Origin: DUML01 sp050949905
GTDB lineage: Bacteria > Bacillota > Desulfitobacteriia > Desulfitobacteriales > Syntrophobotulaceae
Reading direction: 5' to 3'
Length of the DNA stretch: 64,000 nt
NCBI GenBank assembly: GCA_050949905.1
Contig: JBMNGP010000003.1
Location: 1 to 64,000 of the forward strand
Below are positions 1 through 7,124 of this stretch, one piece after another. Numbering within the stretch: the first letter of the stretch is position 1; each line of letters opens with the position of its first letter. Both the position numbers and the translations under genes were made by a program. Below the pieces are notes generated by a model that saw nothing but the letters and a program-made list of their open reading frames with translations, had not been told where the DNA came from and did not search any database.

Positions 1-308
1 CATGTGGAGTGCGTGGTATTGATTACAAAGCTGTAAGTGTTTATTTAAGCGGGTTTCCGAATTTACATCCAGTTTGCCTACTCGACCTAAAGGGCTAAAA
101 TACGTACATGGAAACATATCAACGGGGTATTTTGGGGTAAAATTTGAACTCAAAAATTGGTAGGGTTGAGTTGACAGATTAGATAACGGGCATTTTTGAT
201 AGGGGTTGAGGAGACAGGATGGATGTAAAGTATATAAATATTTTTTCTCTTGTCTAGCATGTTTTATATGTTTTTAAAGCTTCAAATTATCAATATAAAA
301 ATTTAGTA
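1..308. other. Non-coding left edge
   Basis: No convincing gene is visible. Two imperfect direct repeats, GGGTTGAGTTGACAG at 163-177 and GGGTTGAGGAGACAG at 203-217, lie 40 bp apart; their role is unknown. A short open frame running in from the left edge stops at about 36 and cannot be assigned. Confidence 0.5.
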
Positions 309-337
309 TTGACATACTAAAATTAAACTGATACACT
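309..337 (+). promoter_or_regulatory. Sigma-70 type promoter of the MTase/HsdS fusion gene
   Basis: TTGACA at 309-314 and TACACT at 332-337 are separated by 17 bp. Transcription would begin near 344, so the GTG at 345 would be leaderless. This favours the GTG at 384, which has AGGAGG at 372-377, as the start of the following gene. Confidence 0.65.
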
Positions 338-383
338 ACTATTAGTGGAAGATTCTCACATCTTGATAGAAAGGAGGAAAAAC

Positions 384-1967
384 GTGAATACAGCAATAGA
401 TTACTTTATTAATCTGTTTACCATTCGCGGTATAACCTCCAGAGAGCAAATCTTAAATGAAATACTGCGTGTTAAACTTACAGCAAATGCAATAAAATCT
501 CAGAAAAAATCCAATCAGGATGAAGAGCAGCTTTTTGAATTAATGAAGCAGTCTACAGAAAATACAATACTGGGATACTTTCCGGGAGACAGGGATTTTT
601 TCTCTACTGTTTATAAAGTTGCTCATAATGTAGATCTTATTGAGTTCACTCTTAAACTTTATCAAAATGACCGTTTTGGACAGATATTTTCTCCGGCTTA
701 TTTAACGAAATATATTTGTAGCATGGCAGAGGAAGTAAATGCTCGGACGATTCTTATTACCGAAGCAGAGAAAAGCCTTTCAGGTCTTAAAAACTTTGTG
801 GATAAACATAAGTCAAGCAACATAACATTTACCACCTCAAATGCACTAATGTTTATGTTGCTTAAGCTAGGATTTGAAGAATACAAGAATGTCAGCATAC
901 TTAATCAATCTATATACCAGGAACTTCTTATTGAAACACGTTTTGACTTTATTTATTCCATGCCTGATTTTGGTGGAAAAATTGAATCTTTAAACAACAA
1001 ATTCAAGTCTTCAAGACCAGATATTATAGCAACACAAAATTTACTTAGGCACTTATCGAAAAATGGTACACTCGTGACTGTGCTACCAGCAAAGATAACA
1101 TTTTCAAGCGGTTCAGAAGCCAAGCTGCGCGAGCATATTATGACCAATTATCAATTGGAGGGCATTTACAGTCTTCCTGAAGGTACTTTCAGGCCATATA
1201 CCAGTATAAAGACCTATATACTCAGAATAGGTGTTGTGAAAAAAGAAAGTGTGAACGTAGGTTATTTAGGTTATGATAACGGCCTATATATCGATAAAGT
1301 GAAAGTGGTGGGGAACAAAGACTTCTCCAATCATGAAGATTGGCGTATTGAACTCATACTTGAAGATGATGACGAGAATATCAAAAAGTATAAGTCATCA
1401 ACACATGAAAGGGTTAAACTGCATGAAGTTGCTGAGGTCTTTAGGGGGAAATCAATCTTAAAAAAAGATGTGAAGCCTGGGAATATTAAGGTACTGAATA
1501 TTTCAAACATTACCCATACCGGCATTGATTATTCCGATATGGACAGTATTGACGAAGAAGAGCGAAAAATCAAACGCTATGAACTAATGGACGGAGATAT
1601 TGTCCTGTCTTGCAGGGGGACGGCAATTAAAACAGGTGTATTCCGTAAGCAAAAGAATATCGTTATAGCATCAGCTAATGTTATTGTTATAAGACCAAAT
1701 CATAGAATTTTAAGTGATTATCTTAGGATATTCTTTGAAAGTCCAGTAGGAATAGCACTCATAAAAAGCTTTCAACGGGGGACAACCATTGTAAATATAA
1801 ATCATATGGACATCGCTGAAATGGAAATACCGCTACTTAGTATGGAAGAGCAAAAAGAGTTAGTAACCCATTATGAAAAGGAAAGTTCACTGTATAGGGA
1901 GACTGTTAGTAGAGCGGAAGAGCGTTTCACCGCTGAAAAGCAAAAAATATATGAAAAATTATTATAA
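384..1967 (+). CDS. N6-methyltransferase-like / HsdS fusion protein with degenerate catalytic motifs
   Basis: About 527 aa from the GTG at 384 (AGGAGG six bases upstream). The first ~335 residues follow the layout of type I HsdM methylases: a helical N-terminal region, a GQIFSPAYLTKYICSM segment in place of the usual GQFYTP-type entry, then a Rossmann-like part. The last ~180 residues (from about VKLHEVAEVFRG) are one HsdS target-recognition domain followed by a coiled-coil spacer. The SAM-binding DPxxGxGG motif is not visible, and the position of NPPF/NPPY reads SMPDFGGK, so the methylase half is probably inactive. There is no hsdR or second hsdM nearby, and an IS110 follows 0.1 kb downstream. 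It may act as a DNA-binding specificity protein. Domain assignment is confident; loss of activity is inferred from the motifs. Confidence 0.7.
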   Translation: MNTAIDYFINLFTIRGITSREQILNEILRVKLTANAIKSQKKSNQDEEQLFELMKQSTENTILGYFPGDRDFFSTVYKVAHNVDLIEFTLKLYQNDRFGQIFSPAYLTKYICSMAEEVNARTILITEAEKSLSGLKNFVDKHKSSNITFTTSNALMFMLLKLGFEEYKNVSILNQSIYQELLIETRFDFIYSMPDFGGKIESLNNKFKSSRPDIIATQNLLRHLSKNGTLVTVLPAKITFSSGSEAKLREHIMTNYQLEGIYSLPEGTFRPYTSIKTYILRIGVVKKESVNVGYLGYDNGLYIDKVKVVGNKDFSNHEDWRIELILEDDDENIKKYKSSTHERVKLHEVAEVFRGKSILKKDVKPGNIKVLNISNITHTGIDYSDMDSIDEEERKIKRYELMDGDIVLSCRGTAIKTGVFRKQKNIVIASANVIVIRPNHRILSDYLRIFFESPVGIALIKSFQRGTTIVNINHMDIAEMEIPLLSMEEQKELVTHYEKESSLYRETVSRAEERFTAEKQKIYEKLL

Positions 1968-3620
1968 GAAAGCATTCCTGTAATGAATAATAACGGACTT
2001 TGAAAAACGAGACGCCATCCTATAGAATAACAATTGTGCTGACCACGGCAAGGAAGGCACAAAAATCATCAAGGAGGCGCCTCTATATGAAGAGTACACA
2101 AAATGAGAAGATAATGCAAATAAAAGATGAAACTTTGGTTGTTGGAATAGACATCGGGAAAGAGACACATTATGCCAGAGCTTTTGATGCAAGAGGGATT
2201 GAGCAGGCAAAGCTGCTGCGGTTCAGCAATGATGCTCACGGCTACAACAGTCTTGAGACATGGATGCAGGAGATTATGCAGCAGAAAGGGAAAACCGAGG
2301 CCATCGTGGGTTTTGAACCCACAGGGCACTACTGGTTCACACTGGGAGATCACCTCAAAGGGAAAGGGCATAAACTGGCCATCGTGAACCCATTTCATGT
2401 AAAATGCACAAAAGAACTGGATGATAACAGTCCGACCAAGAATGACCGAAAGGATCCGAAAACCATTGCCATGCTGGTCAAGGATGGCCGGTATCGGGAA
2501 GTGTACATACCCGAGGATTTGTACCAGGAACTGAGAGAGGCTGTATCGGAGCACGAGCGATTGCAGGATCAGCTGAATGCGATTAATAATCAGGTCATCC
2601 GGTGGTTGGATATCCGGTTTCCGGAATTCAGCAAAGTATTCAAGTCGTGGCATGGTATGGCAGCACTGTTGTTATTGAAGCACTACCCAACGCCGGCAAA
2701 GGTCATTGAAGCCGGCATTGAGGGAATAATGGGTATCTGGCGGCAGACACTCAAGAAACCCAGCCGGAAGCGAGCTGAAGCCATCATACGGGCAGGGAAA
2801 GAATCCATCGGGAGAACAGCGGGTTCTGTGGCAGCAGAGGCTTCGATCCATAATCTCCTTGTGCAGTATGAAATGCTGATGAAGCAGCTTCAGGAACAAG
2901 AGTTATTGATGCAGGAACTCCTGCTGCAAATACCGAATGCCGGCAAATTAATGGAAATTAAGGGTATAGGCCTGCTAACAGCAGCTGTGATTGTGAGTGA
3001 AATTGGAGATGTCCACAGGTTCCAGGATCCTCGTCAGATATTGAAAATGGCAGGATTAAATCTAAGAGAAAACAGCTCCGGCAAACACAAAGGACGAACC
3101 ACTATAAGTAAACGGGGGCGAAGGCGGTTACGGGAAGGACTCTTCAATGCCATGATTCCAATGCTGGCTAACAACGAGGAATTCCGGCAGATACACCACC
3201 GAAACCTGACCCGTGAGAATAACCCGTTGAACAAAATGCAATCCATTATTGCCTTATGCGGCAAGCTTGTGAGAGTTATCTATGCCATCTTGAAAAAGGG
3301 TGTGGAGTATAATGCTGACAAGCTGGTAAAAGACATGAATCTGTCGATGAAAGCTGCATAAGCAGACAGAGACAAGGCTAAATCTAACATTGCAAGCGAA
3401 TGACTGAGTTGCCGCATCAGACATGACAGCAATGGTATACAAAAAGTTATCTACAATCAGTTTTGTACATTGAAAAGTTGAGCCGGGGCAGTCAGGTTGA
3501 ATTCTCTCCATTCGGGCATATGACCCAGTTAGAAAGCATGACTGACGTTCCATCTCCTGGACAGGCAGAACGAAGGAATTAGGGGCAATTTGACCCCGCA
3601 AGATATGAGAGGGTTGTCAC
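1968..3620 (+). mobile_element. IS110-family insertion sequence (ends approximate)
   Basis: One DEDD transposase gene flanked by ~119 bp of upstream and ~250 bp of downstream non-coding DNA. IS110 elements lack clear terminal inverted repeats and target duplications, so the ends cannot be fixed by eye. In this family the non-coding flank encodes a bridge RNA. The longer flank here is 3' of the gene, as in the IS1111 group, which makes 3362-3620 the better place to look. Confidence 0.55.
2087..3361 (+). CDS. IS110-family transposase (DEDD recombinase)
   Basis: 424 aa from the ATG at 2087, chosen because AAGGAGG lies at 2071-2077; an in-frame start at 2000 has no ribosome site. The N-terminal RuvC-like domain shows VVGIDIGKETHYA, an acidic GFEPTGHYW segment and the NDRKDPKTIAML motif, supplying the D-E-D-D residues. 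The C-terminal Transposase_20 domain carries GLLTAAVIVSEIGD and NSSGKHKGRTTISKRGRRRL, with the serine-rich segment expected for the covalent DNA link. Length is normal for the family and the frame is intact, so the element may be functional. Confidence 0.93.
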   Translation: MKSTQNEKIMQIKDETLVVGIDIGKETHYARAFDARGIEQAKLLRFSNDAHGYNSLETWMQEIMQQKGKTEAIVGFEPTGHYWFTLGDHLKGKGHKLAIVNPFHVKCTKELDDNSPTKNDRKDPKTIAMLVKDGRYREVYIPEDLYQELREAVSEHERLQDQLNAINNQVIRWLDIRFPEFSKVFKSWHGMAALLLLKHYPTPAKVIEAGIEGIMGIWRQTLKKPSRKRAEAIIRAGKESIGRTAGSVAAEASIHNLLVQYEMLMKQLQEQELLMQELLLQIPNAGKLMEIKGIGLLTAAVIVSEIGDVHRFQDPRQILKMAGLNLRENSSGKHKGRTTISKRGRRRLREGLFNAMIPMLANNEEFRQIHHRNLTRENNPLNKMQSIIALCGKLVRVIYAILKKGVEYNADKLVKDMNLSMKAA

Positions 3621-3815
3621 CTGGAGTTGATGTGGAATCCCGATGGCCAGTAAATAAAACACGAGCGGTTTAATTTGTTGTGCCATTATCCACACATCGA
3701 TCAGAAGAATCCTGGAATCCAAGAGAATGGCTTAATAAATCAATTTAAAAAACTGTGAAAATCAAAGGAAAACGAAGATATCGAGACTTTATTAAGAGAG
3801 GAGAGAAAAATTTTA
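3362..3815. other. Non-coding region: IS110 3' flank and upstream of nuclease gene
   Basis: The first ~250 bp probably belong to the IS110 element and may encode its bridge RNA. The rest has no supported gene. The nuclease gene at 3816 has a GAGGAGAG ribosome site, but no strong promoter was picked out. Confidence 0.4.
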
Positions 3816-5096
3816 ATGGCAATGACACGAGAAGAAGAAAGAGCTTTAATGAAAGCATTACCCAAAGCTATCTTTAAAGTGTTACAGGAAACAAGAAACA
3901 GCGAAGATCACGTCTATTCATTTTCCAGACTAACTACTGCCGATTGTCTTAAGAGATTTTATCTTAAGTATGTACTTAAGCAGGAGGAACCATCAGGTCC
4001 TCCGGCTATACAAGGAAAAATCGTCCATGAAACAGTTGCAGGGTTAATAGATCCTGAAAGATTGAAAGATGTGGTAGTCCCTGGTTCTTTTGAAATGTAT
4101 GCAGAAACAGCTAAAGTAGGGGTGGATTTAGACGAGGCAGTAAATTTAATTTTAGCTGCTAAGGCATGCCCGGGGATTGGGAAAGTAGAAACCTATCATC
4201 GGGTAAACTTAGATCCTTCTGACCCATTTTCACCGTTACTTCAAGTTTATATAGACTTGGATCTGTCTGAAACAAAGAAAAACAATACCGGTAAAGTCCT
4301 TGATTGGAAAACTCACCATGTTGACTTTGAACCAACCGACAACCATCAGTTAGGTTTATATTCCTGGGTATTATCTCAAAAATACGGTTACCAGGAAGTA
4401 GATGGAGTCTTGCGGTTCCTTCGCTATAAAGGGAAAAAGTGTTCAAAGAGACATACTTACACAGCTGAGGAGATGGAAGGGGCTCGTAAGTGGGCTTATA
4501 CCTTAGCCTGTGATTTAGAATGTCGGTTAGGTCAACTTGAGTTTGGCGGTGATCCGGAAGTTTTATTTCCTGCTAATCCCGAATCCGGACAATGTAAGTA
4601 TTGTAGCTTTGTTTGCGAATGCCAAAAGCAATCAGAAAGTAAAAAAAGCTCCTTTACTGCCAGTGTCAAGGATTTGGAGAAGGGTGAGTTAAAGATTAAT
4701 TTACCCGAAGAAGCAGCTGACATAGCCGCAGAAGTTTTAAGGTTAAAGGCAGCCCATGATAAGTTGCAGAATGCTTTAAAGGATTACTGCAAAAGGACGG
4801 GTGATGTAGTAGAAGTTGCCGACCAGCAATATGGCTCATCAACTTCAATCTCTTGGTCCTTTAACGCTGAACAGAAAAAAGAAATTGCAAAGGCCATAGC
4901 TGAGGAAGGTATTAATCCATGGGAAATATTTGCTCTTGGTTCAACTCAGTTAAAAAATAAACAAATAGACGCTTTAGGTTGGGATGAAACCACTTATAAG
5001 AAGTTCGGTGGCAAGCAAAAAATCACTGAAACATATAAATGGACAAAAGCCCAATCAGAAGGTAAGGAGGAAGCTAAAAATGTCAAAGTTTCTTGA
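3816..5096 (+). CDS. PD-(D/E)XK (RecB/Cas4-like) nuclease with C-terminal Fe-S cysteines
   Basis: 426 aa. Cas4/RecB-type motifs appear in order: an N-terminal cysteine in TTADCLKRFYLKY (about residue 45), GKIVHETV with its histidine (about 70), an aspartate in QVYIDLD (about 150), VLDWKTH supplying the D/ExK pair (about 168) and DNHQLGLYSWVL. A cysteine cluster CKYCSFVCEC near residue 265, with the N-terminal cysteine, could hold a 4Fe-4S cluster as in Cas4 and AddB. The C-terminal ~150 residues are helical and unassigned. It heads a run of genes (DUF2958, methyltransferase, helicase, RadC) typical of plasmid or ICE accessory regions. No cas genes are present, so a CRISPR adaptation role is not supported. 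Confidence 0.8.
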   Translation: MAMTREEERALMKALPKAIFKVLQETRNSEDHVYSFSRLTTADCLKRFYLKYVLKQEEPSGPPAIQGKIVHETVAGLIDPERLKDVVVPGSFEMYAETAKVGVDLDEAVNLILAAKACPGIGKVETYHRVNLDPSDPFSPLLQVYIDLDLSETKKNNTGKVLDWKTHHVDFEPTDNHQLGLYSWVLSQKYGYQEVDGVLRFLRYKGKKCSKRHTYTAEEMEGARKWAYTLACDLECRLGQLEFGGDPEVLFPANPESGQCKYCSFVCECQKQSESKKSSFTASVKDLEKGELKINLPEEAADIAAEVLRLKAAHDKLQNALKDYCKRTGDVVEVADQQYGSSTSISWSFNAEQKKEIAKAIAEEGINPWEIFALGSTQLKNKQIDALGWDETTYKKFGGKQKITETYKWTKAQSEGKEEAKNVKVS

Positions 5097-5139
5097 AAGC
5101 ATGACGACGACTTTAAAAATTCACAAAACTAAGTTCTGA
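5080..5139 (+). CDS. Possible 19-aa peptide overlapping the nuclease gene end
   Basis: ATG at 5080 follows AAGGAGG at 5064-5070 with good spacing and is read in a different frame from the nuclease gene it overlaps. The peptide MSKFLESMTTTLKIHKTKF has no recognisable family. It could be a real small gene, a coupling leader, or the stump of a truncated gene. Only the strong ribosome site supports it. Confidence 0.3.
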   Translation: MSKFLESMTTTLKIHKTKF

Positions 5140-5162
5140 ATATATGGACACCAAAAACAAAT

Positions 5163-5236
5163 AAGGAGGTGAAACCCGTAAGGGGGCAAGAGCAATCTTC
5201 CCCCTTTTGGGGGAAACTGGCCTTCTTATGGTCTAT
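5163..5236 (+). promoter_or_regulatory. Structured leader between Shine-Dalgarno and start codon (DUF2958 gene)
   Basis: AAGGAGGTG at 5163-5171 is followed by an outer stem CCGTAAG (5176-5182) with CTTATGG (5225-5231, one G-U pair) and an inner hairpin TTCCCCC (5198-5204) TTTT GGGGGAA (5209-5215). The stem covers the ATG at 5228 and leaves the ATG at 5237 five bases downstream. Folding would bring the ribosome site to about 11 nt from that ATG instead of about 67. Confidence 0.5.
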
Positions 5237-5584
5237 ATGGCAAGGATAAAATTAATAACTAAGGAATTAGAAAAGAAGCTGCCCAACATCGGTAAATCTA
5301 CTCCAAAAGGAGATCCGATTTGCTTAATTAAACTATTTAACCCTTGTGGAGCAGGTACCTGGTGGATAGCAGAAAAGGAAAAAGACGGTGATCTTCTATA
5401 TGGCATCGCTGAAATTTTTGAACGAGAAATTGGTTATTTTTCTCTTTCTGAGATAGAAGCACTACAGTGCCCGGGAGCAATCTTAATTAACGGATATAAG
5501 AAAAGGTTTTCGCTTCCAGTGGAACGGGATTTGTATTTCGATCCAACACCCATGTCCGAGATCATGAAGGATGGTGGGTACTAA
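5237..5584 (+). CDS. DUF2958 domain protein
   Basis: About 115 aa starting MARIKLITKELEKKLP. The pattern 'LITKELEKKLP...DPICLIKLFNP...WWIAE...YGIAEIFEREIGYFSLSEIEAL...LPVERDLYFDP' matches DUF2958, a small family found on plasmids, ICEs and phages; function unknown. The ATG at 5237 is preferred because the alternative at 5228 would be buried in a stem and neither has a close ribosome site. Its stop overlaps the start of the next gene (TAATG at 5582-5586), indicating translational coupling. Confidence 0.75.
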   Translation: MARIKLITKELEKKLPNIGKSTPKGDPICLIKLFNPCGAGTWWIAEKEKDGDLLYGIAEIFEREIGYFSLSEIEALQCPGAILINGYKKRFSLPVERDLYFDPTPMSEIMKDGGY

Positions 5585-6648
5585 TGGCAAGGATCGCAAG
5601 TCAATCTCAAGGTGGTTTTTATGCCACTCCTCCGGAGGAAATTGCCTTTATCTGCAACCGGCTAAACTGCAAACAAGGTACTACTACAATAAACATGCTG
5701 GACCCCTGCTGTGGAAAGGGAGAAGCACTAAAACAAATGGGTGACCATTTGATAACTTTAGGTGCTAATCCATTAATGTACGGTGTCGAGCTGGAAGAAA
5801 ACCGAGCAGAAGCAGCCAAGCAGCTTCTTAATAAAGTTGTTAAGGGTGGTTATGAAACACTCCGGGCAAGCAATGAAGTCTTTTCTTTTATGTGGCTGAA
5901 TCCACCTTATGACCAGGCCCGAAATGGTAGTCGGATGGAGTTAAACTTTTTAAGAGACCTAACTGCACCGAGTAAATACCTTCAGCCGGGCGGTTTATTG
6001 GGGTTTTGTATTCCCCAATATATTCTTACGGATTGTGCCCAATTATTAGCCCATCGCTTTGAAAATATAGGCGTTTATCGGTTTACCGATAAAAATTTCC
6101 CTATATTCAAGCAAATAGTGGTTTTTGGTTACAGGATGAAAGGAAGAGGAGATCCGGAGAAGGTAAAAGTCATAAAAGAATGGCTAACTATATTGGCAGA
6201 ATGTAGTCCGGAATCTTTACCTACATTAGATAATGAAGATGGAATTAACTTTAATATTCCAGAATCAGCAGGAGAGGTAAAGCAATTTCGCGGGTACATT
6301 CTGGACCCGGTAGAGGTTGCTATGGATGTTGATGCTGCTCCAACTTGGAGGGATTTTGAGAACTTACGTTTACCCGCAAACTTACGGAATGAAGCAAAAC
6401 TCAAAAGCCCTATTCTTCCGTTAAAACCTGCTCACATGGCAACAGCTATTGCCGCAGGTGCAGTAGGTGGAAACATGACGGCTCATATTTTAGTTGGACT
6501 TACAAGCAAAAAGACTGATACTTCTGTTAAATATGAAGAAACCGAAAATAGCACCTCTGAGAAAATAATATTCACCGAAAGGCATGTAACAAAAATTCGA
6601 GTTTACAGTCAACATAAAGGGGCAGAGGGGGTGTCCACTCTTGAATAA
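5584..6648 (+). CDS. DUF6094-type SAM-dependent DNA methyltransferase
   Basis: 354 aa. The SAM-binding motif LDPCCGKGEAL (about residue 39) and catalytic NPPYD (about 110) are both intact, as in N6-adenine or N4-cytosine methyltransferases. The N-terminus GGFYATPPEEIAFI is the usual target-independent entry. The last ~150 residues lack a recognised recognition domain. It overlaps the DUF2958 gene by one base and is followed by a coupled small gene. With the helicase at 7125 it recalls split versions of plasmid methylase-helicase proteins. It probably modifies or protects the host element; target unknown. Confidence 0.8.
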   Translation: MARIASQSQGGFYATPPEEIAFICNRLNCKQGTTTINMLDPCCGKGEALKQMGDHLITLGANPLMYGVELEENRAEAAKQLLNKVVKGGYETLRASNEVFSFMWLNPPYDQARNGSRMELNFLRDLTAPSKYLQPGGLLGFCIPQYILTDCAQLLAHRFENIGVYRFTDKNFPIFKQIVVFGYRMKGRGDPEKVKVIKEWLTILAECSPESLPTLDNEDGINFNIPESAGEVKQFRGYILDPVEVAMDVDAAPTWRDFENLRLPANLRNEAKLKSPILPLKPAHMATAIAAGAVGGNMTAHILVGLTSKKTDTSVKYEETENSTSEKIIFTERHVTKIRVYSQHKGAEGVSTLE

Positions 6649-6820
6649 CAGCCTATCTGCTTTAGAAAAAGAAGTTTGGGCTACATTAGTTAGTAGTAGG
6701 CTTAAAACCGGCAAAATCAGCCGCAGTACGCAAATGCGAATGCTAAAAAAACTGGCGGTGGTTTCTCCGGAAAGGGCAAATACTCTAACTGAATTGGCCA
6801 AGCAAAGAATGTATTACTAA
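6641..6820 (+). CDS. Small helical protein, 59 aa
   Basis: A TTG start at 6641 lies eight bases after GAGGGGGTG (6626-6632), inside the last codons of the methyltransferase gene, so translation is likely coupled. The product (LNNSLSALEKEVWATL... ending AKQRMYY) is basic and probably helical; no family recognised. The frame is open, tightly placed between two genes of the same strand, and has a ribosome site. Confidence 0.5.
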   Translation: MNNSLSALEKEVWATLVSSRLKTGKISRSTQMRMLKKLAVVSPERANTLTELAKQRMYY

Positions 6821-6836
6821 GAAAGAAGGGAATTGT

Positions 6837-7025
6837 ATGGCAATAACTAGGTGTAAATGTAACGTATGCGGTAAAGAATGGACCGGCGATTATAATGATT
6901 TGCAGTTGATAACCTGCACATGCGGAGCTGATAATTCTGTAGACGGGACTTCCGGAAGGGAATTAAACGGTGGTGTCAAGGTTGTCGACGAAACATTTGT
7001 AATCACTCATAAAAAAATTAATTAG
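6837..7025 (+). CDS. Small zinc-ribbon protein, 62 aa
   Basis: MAITRCKCNVCGKEWTGDY...ITCTCGADN gives paired CxC/CxxC and CxC motifs, a rubredoxin-like zinc ribbon. AAGAAGGGAA precedes the ATG. It sits in the same transcription direction between the methyltransferase and the helicase. Nucleic-acid or protein binding is plausible; the family is not recognised. Confidence 0.6.
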   Translation: MAITRCKCNVCGKEWTGDYNDLQLITCTCGADNSVDGTSGRELNGGVKVVDETFVITHKKIN

Positions 7026-7044
7026 CTTAGTAAGCTAATTAATT
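7016..7044. repeat. 29-bp perfect palindrome across a stop codon
   Basis: Arms of 14 bp (AATTAATTAGCTTA and its complement) flank one central G. It spans the end of the zinc-ribbon gene and is followed by no T-run, so it is not a standard terminator. It could be an RNA stability hairpin or a protein-binding site. Confidence 0.5.
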
Positions 7045-7048
7045 CATG

Positions 7049-7112
7049 AAGGGAGGTCCCTTCCACAGTTAAGAAAAATGTGGAGGGCCTCAGCCCTCCA
7101 TAAATACTTAAC
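7049..7112 (+). promoter_or_regulatory. Structured leader upstream of the SNF2 gene
   Basis: A first ribosome site AAGGGAGGT (7049-7057) is followed by an outer stem GTTAAG (7068-7073)/CTTAAC (7107-7112) and an inner 8-bp stem TGGAGGGC CTCA GCCCTCCA (7081-7100). Unlike the other leaders here, the gene has a second normally spaced site, GGAGGG at 7113-7118. Confidence 0.45.
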
Positions 7113-7124
7113 GGAGGGTGAAAA

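Noticed and set aside
1..36. C-terminal end of a gene entering from the left
   Set aside because: Only about eleven codons, no recognisable sequence.
345..383. Upstream GTG start for the MTase/HsdS gene
   Set aside because: It coincides with the predicted transcription start and lacks a ribosome site; GTG 384 has AGGAGG.
3816..5096. Cas4 of a CRISPR system
   Set aside because: No repeat-spacer array and no other cas gene in the window; the C-terminal extension differs from Cas4.
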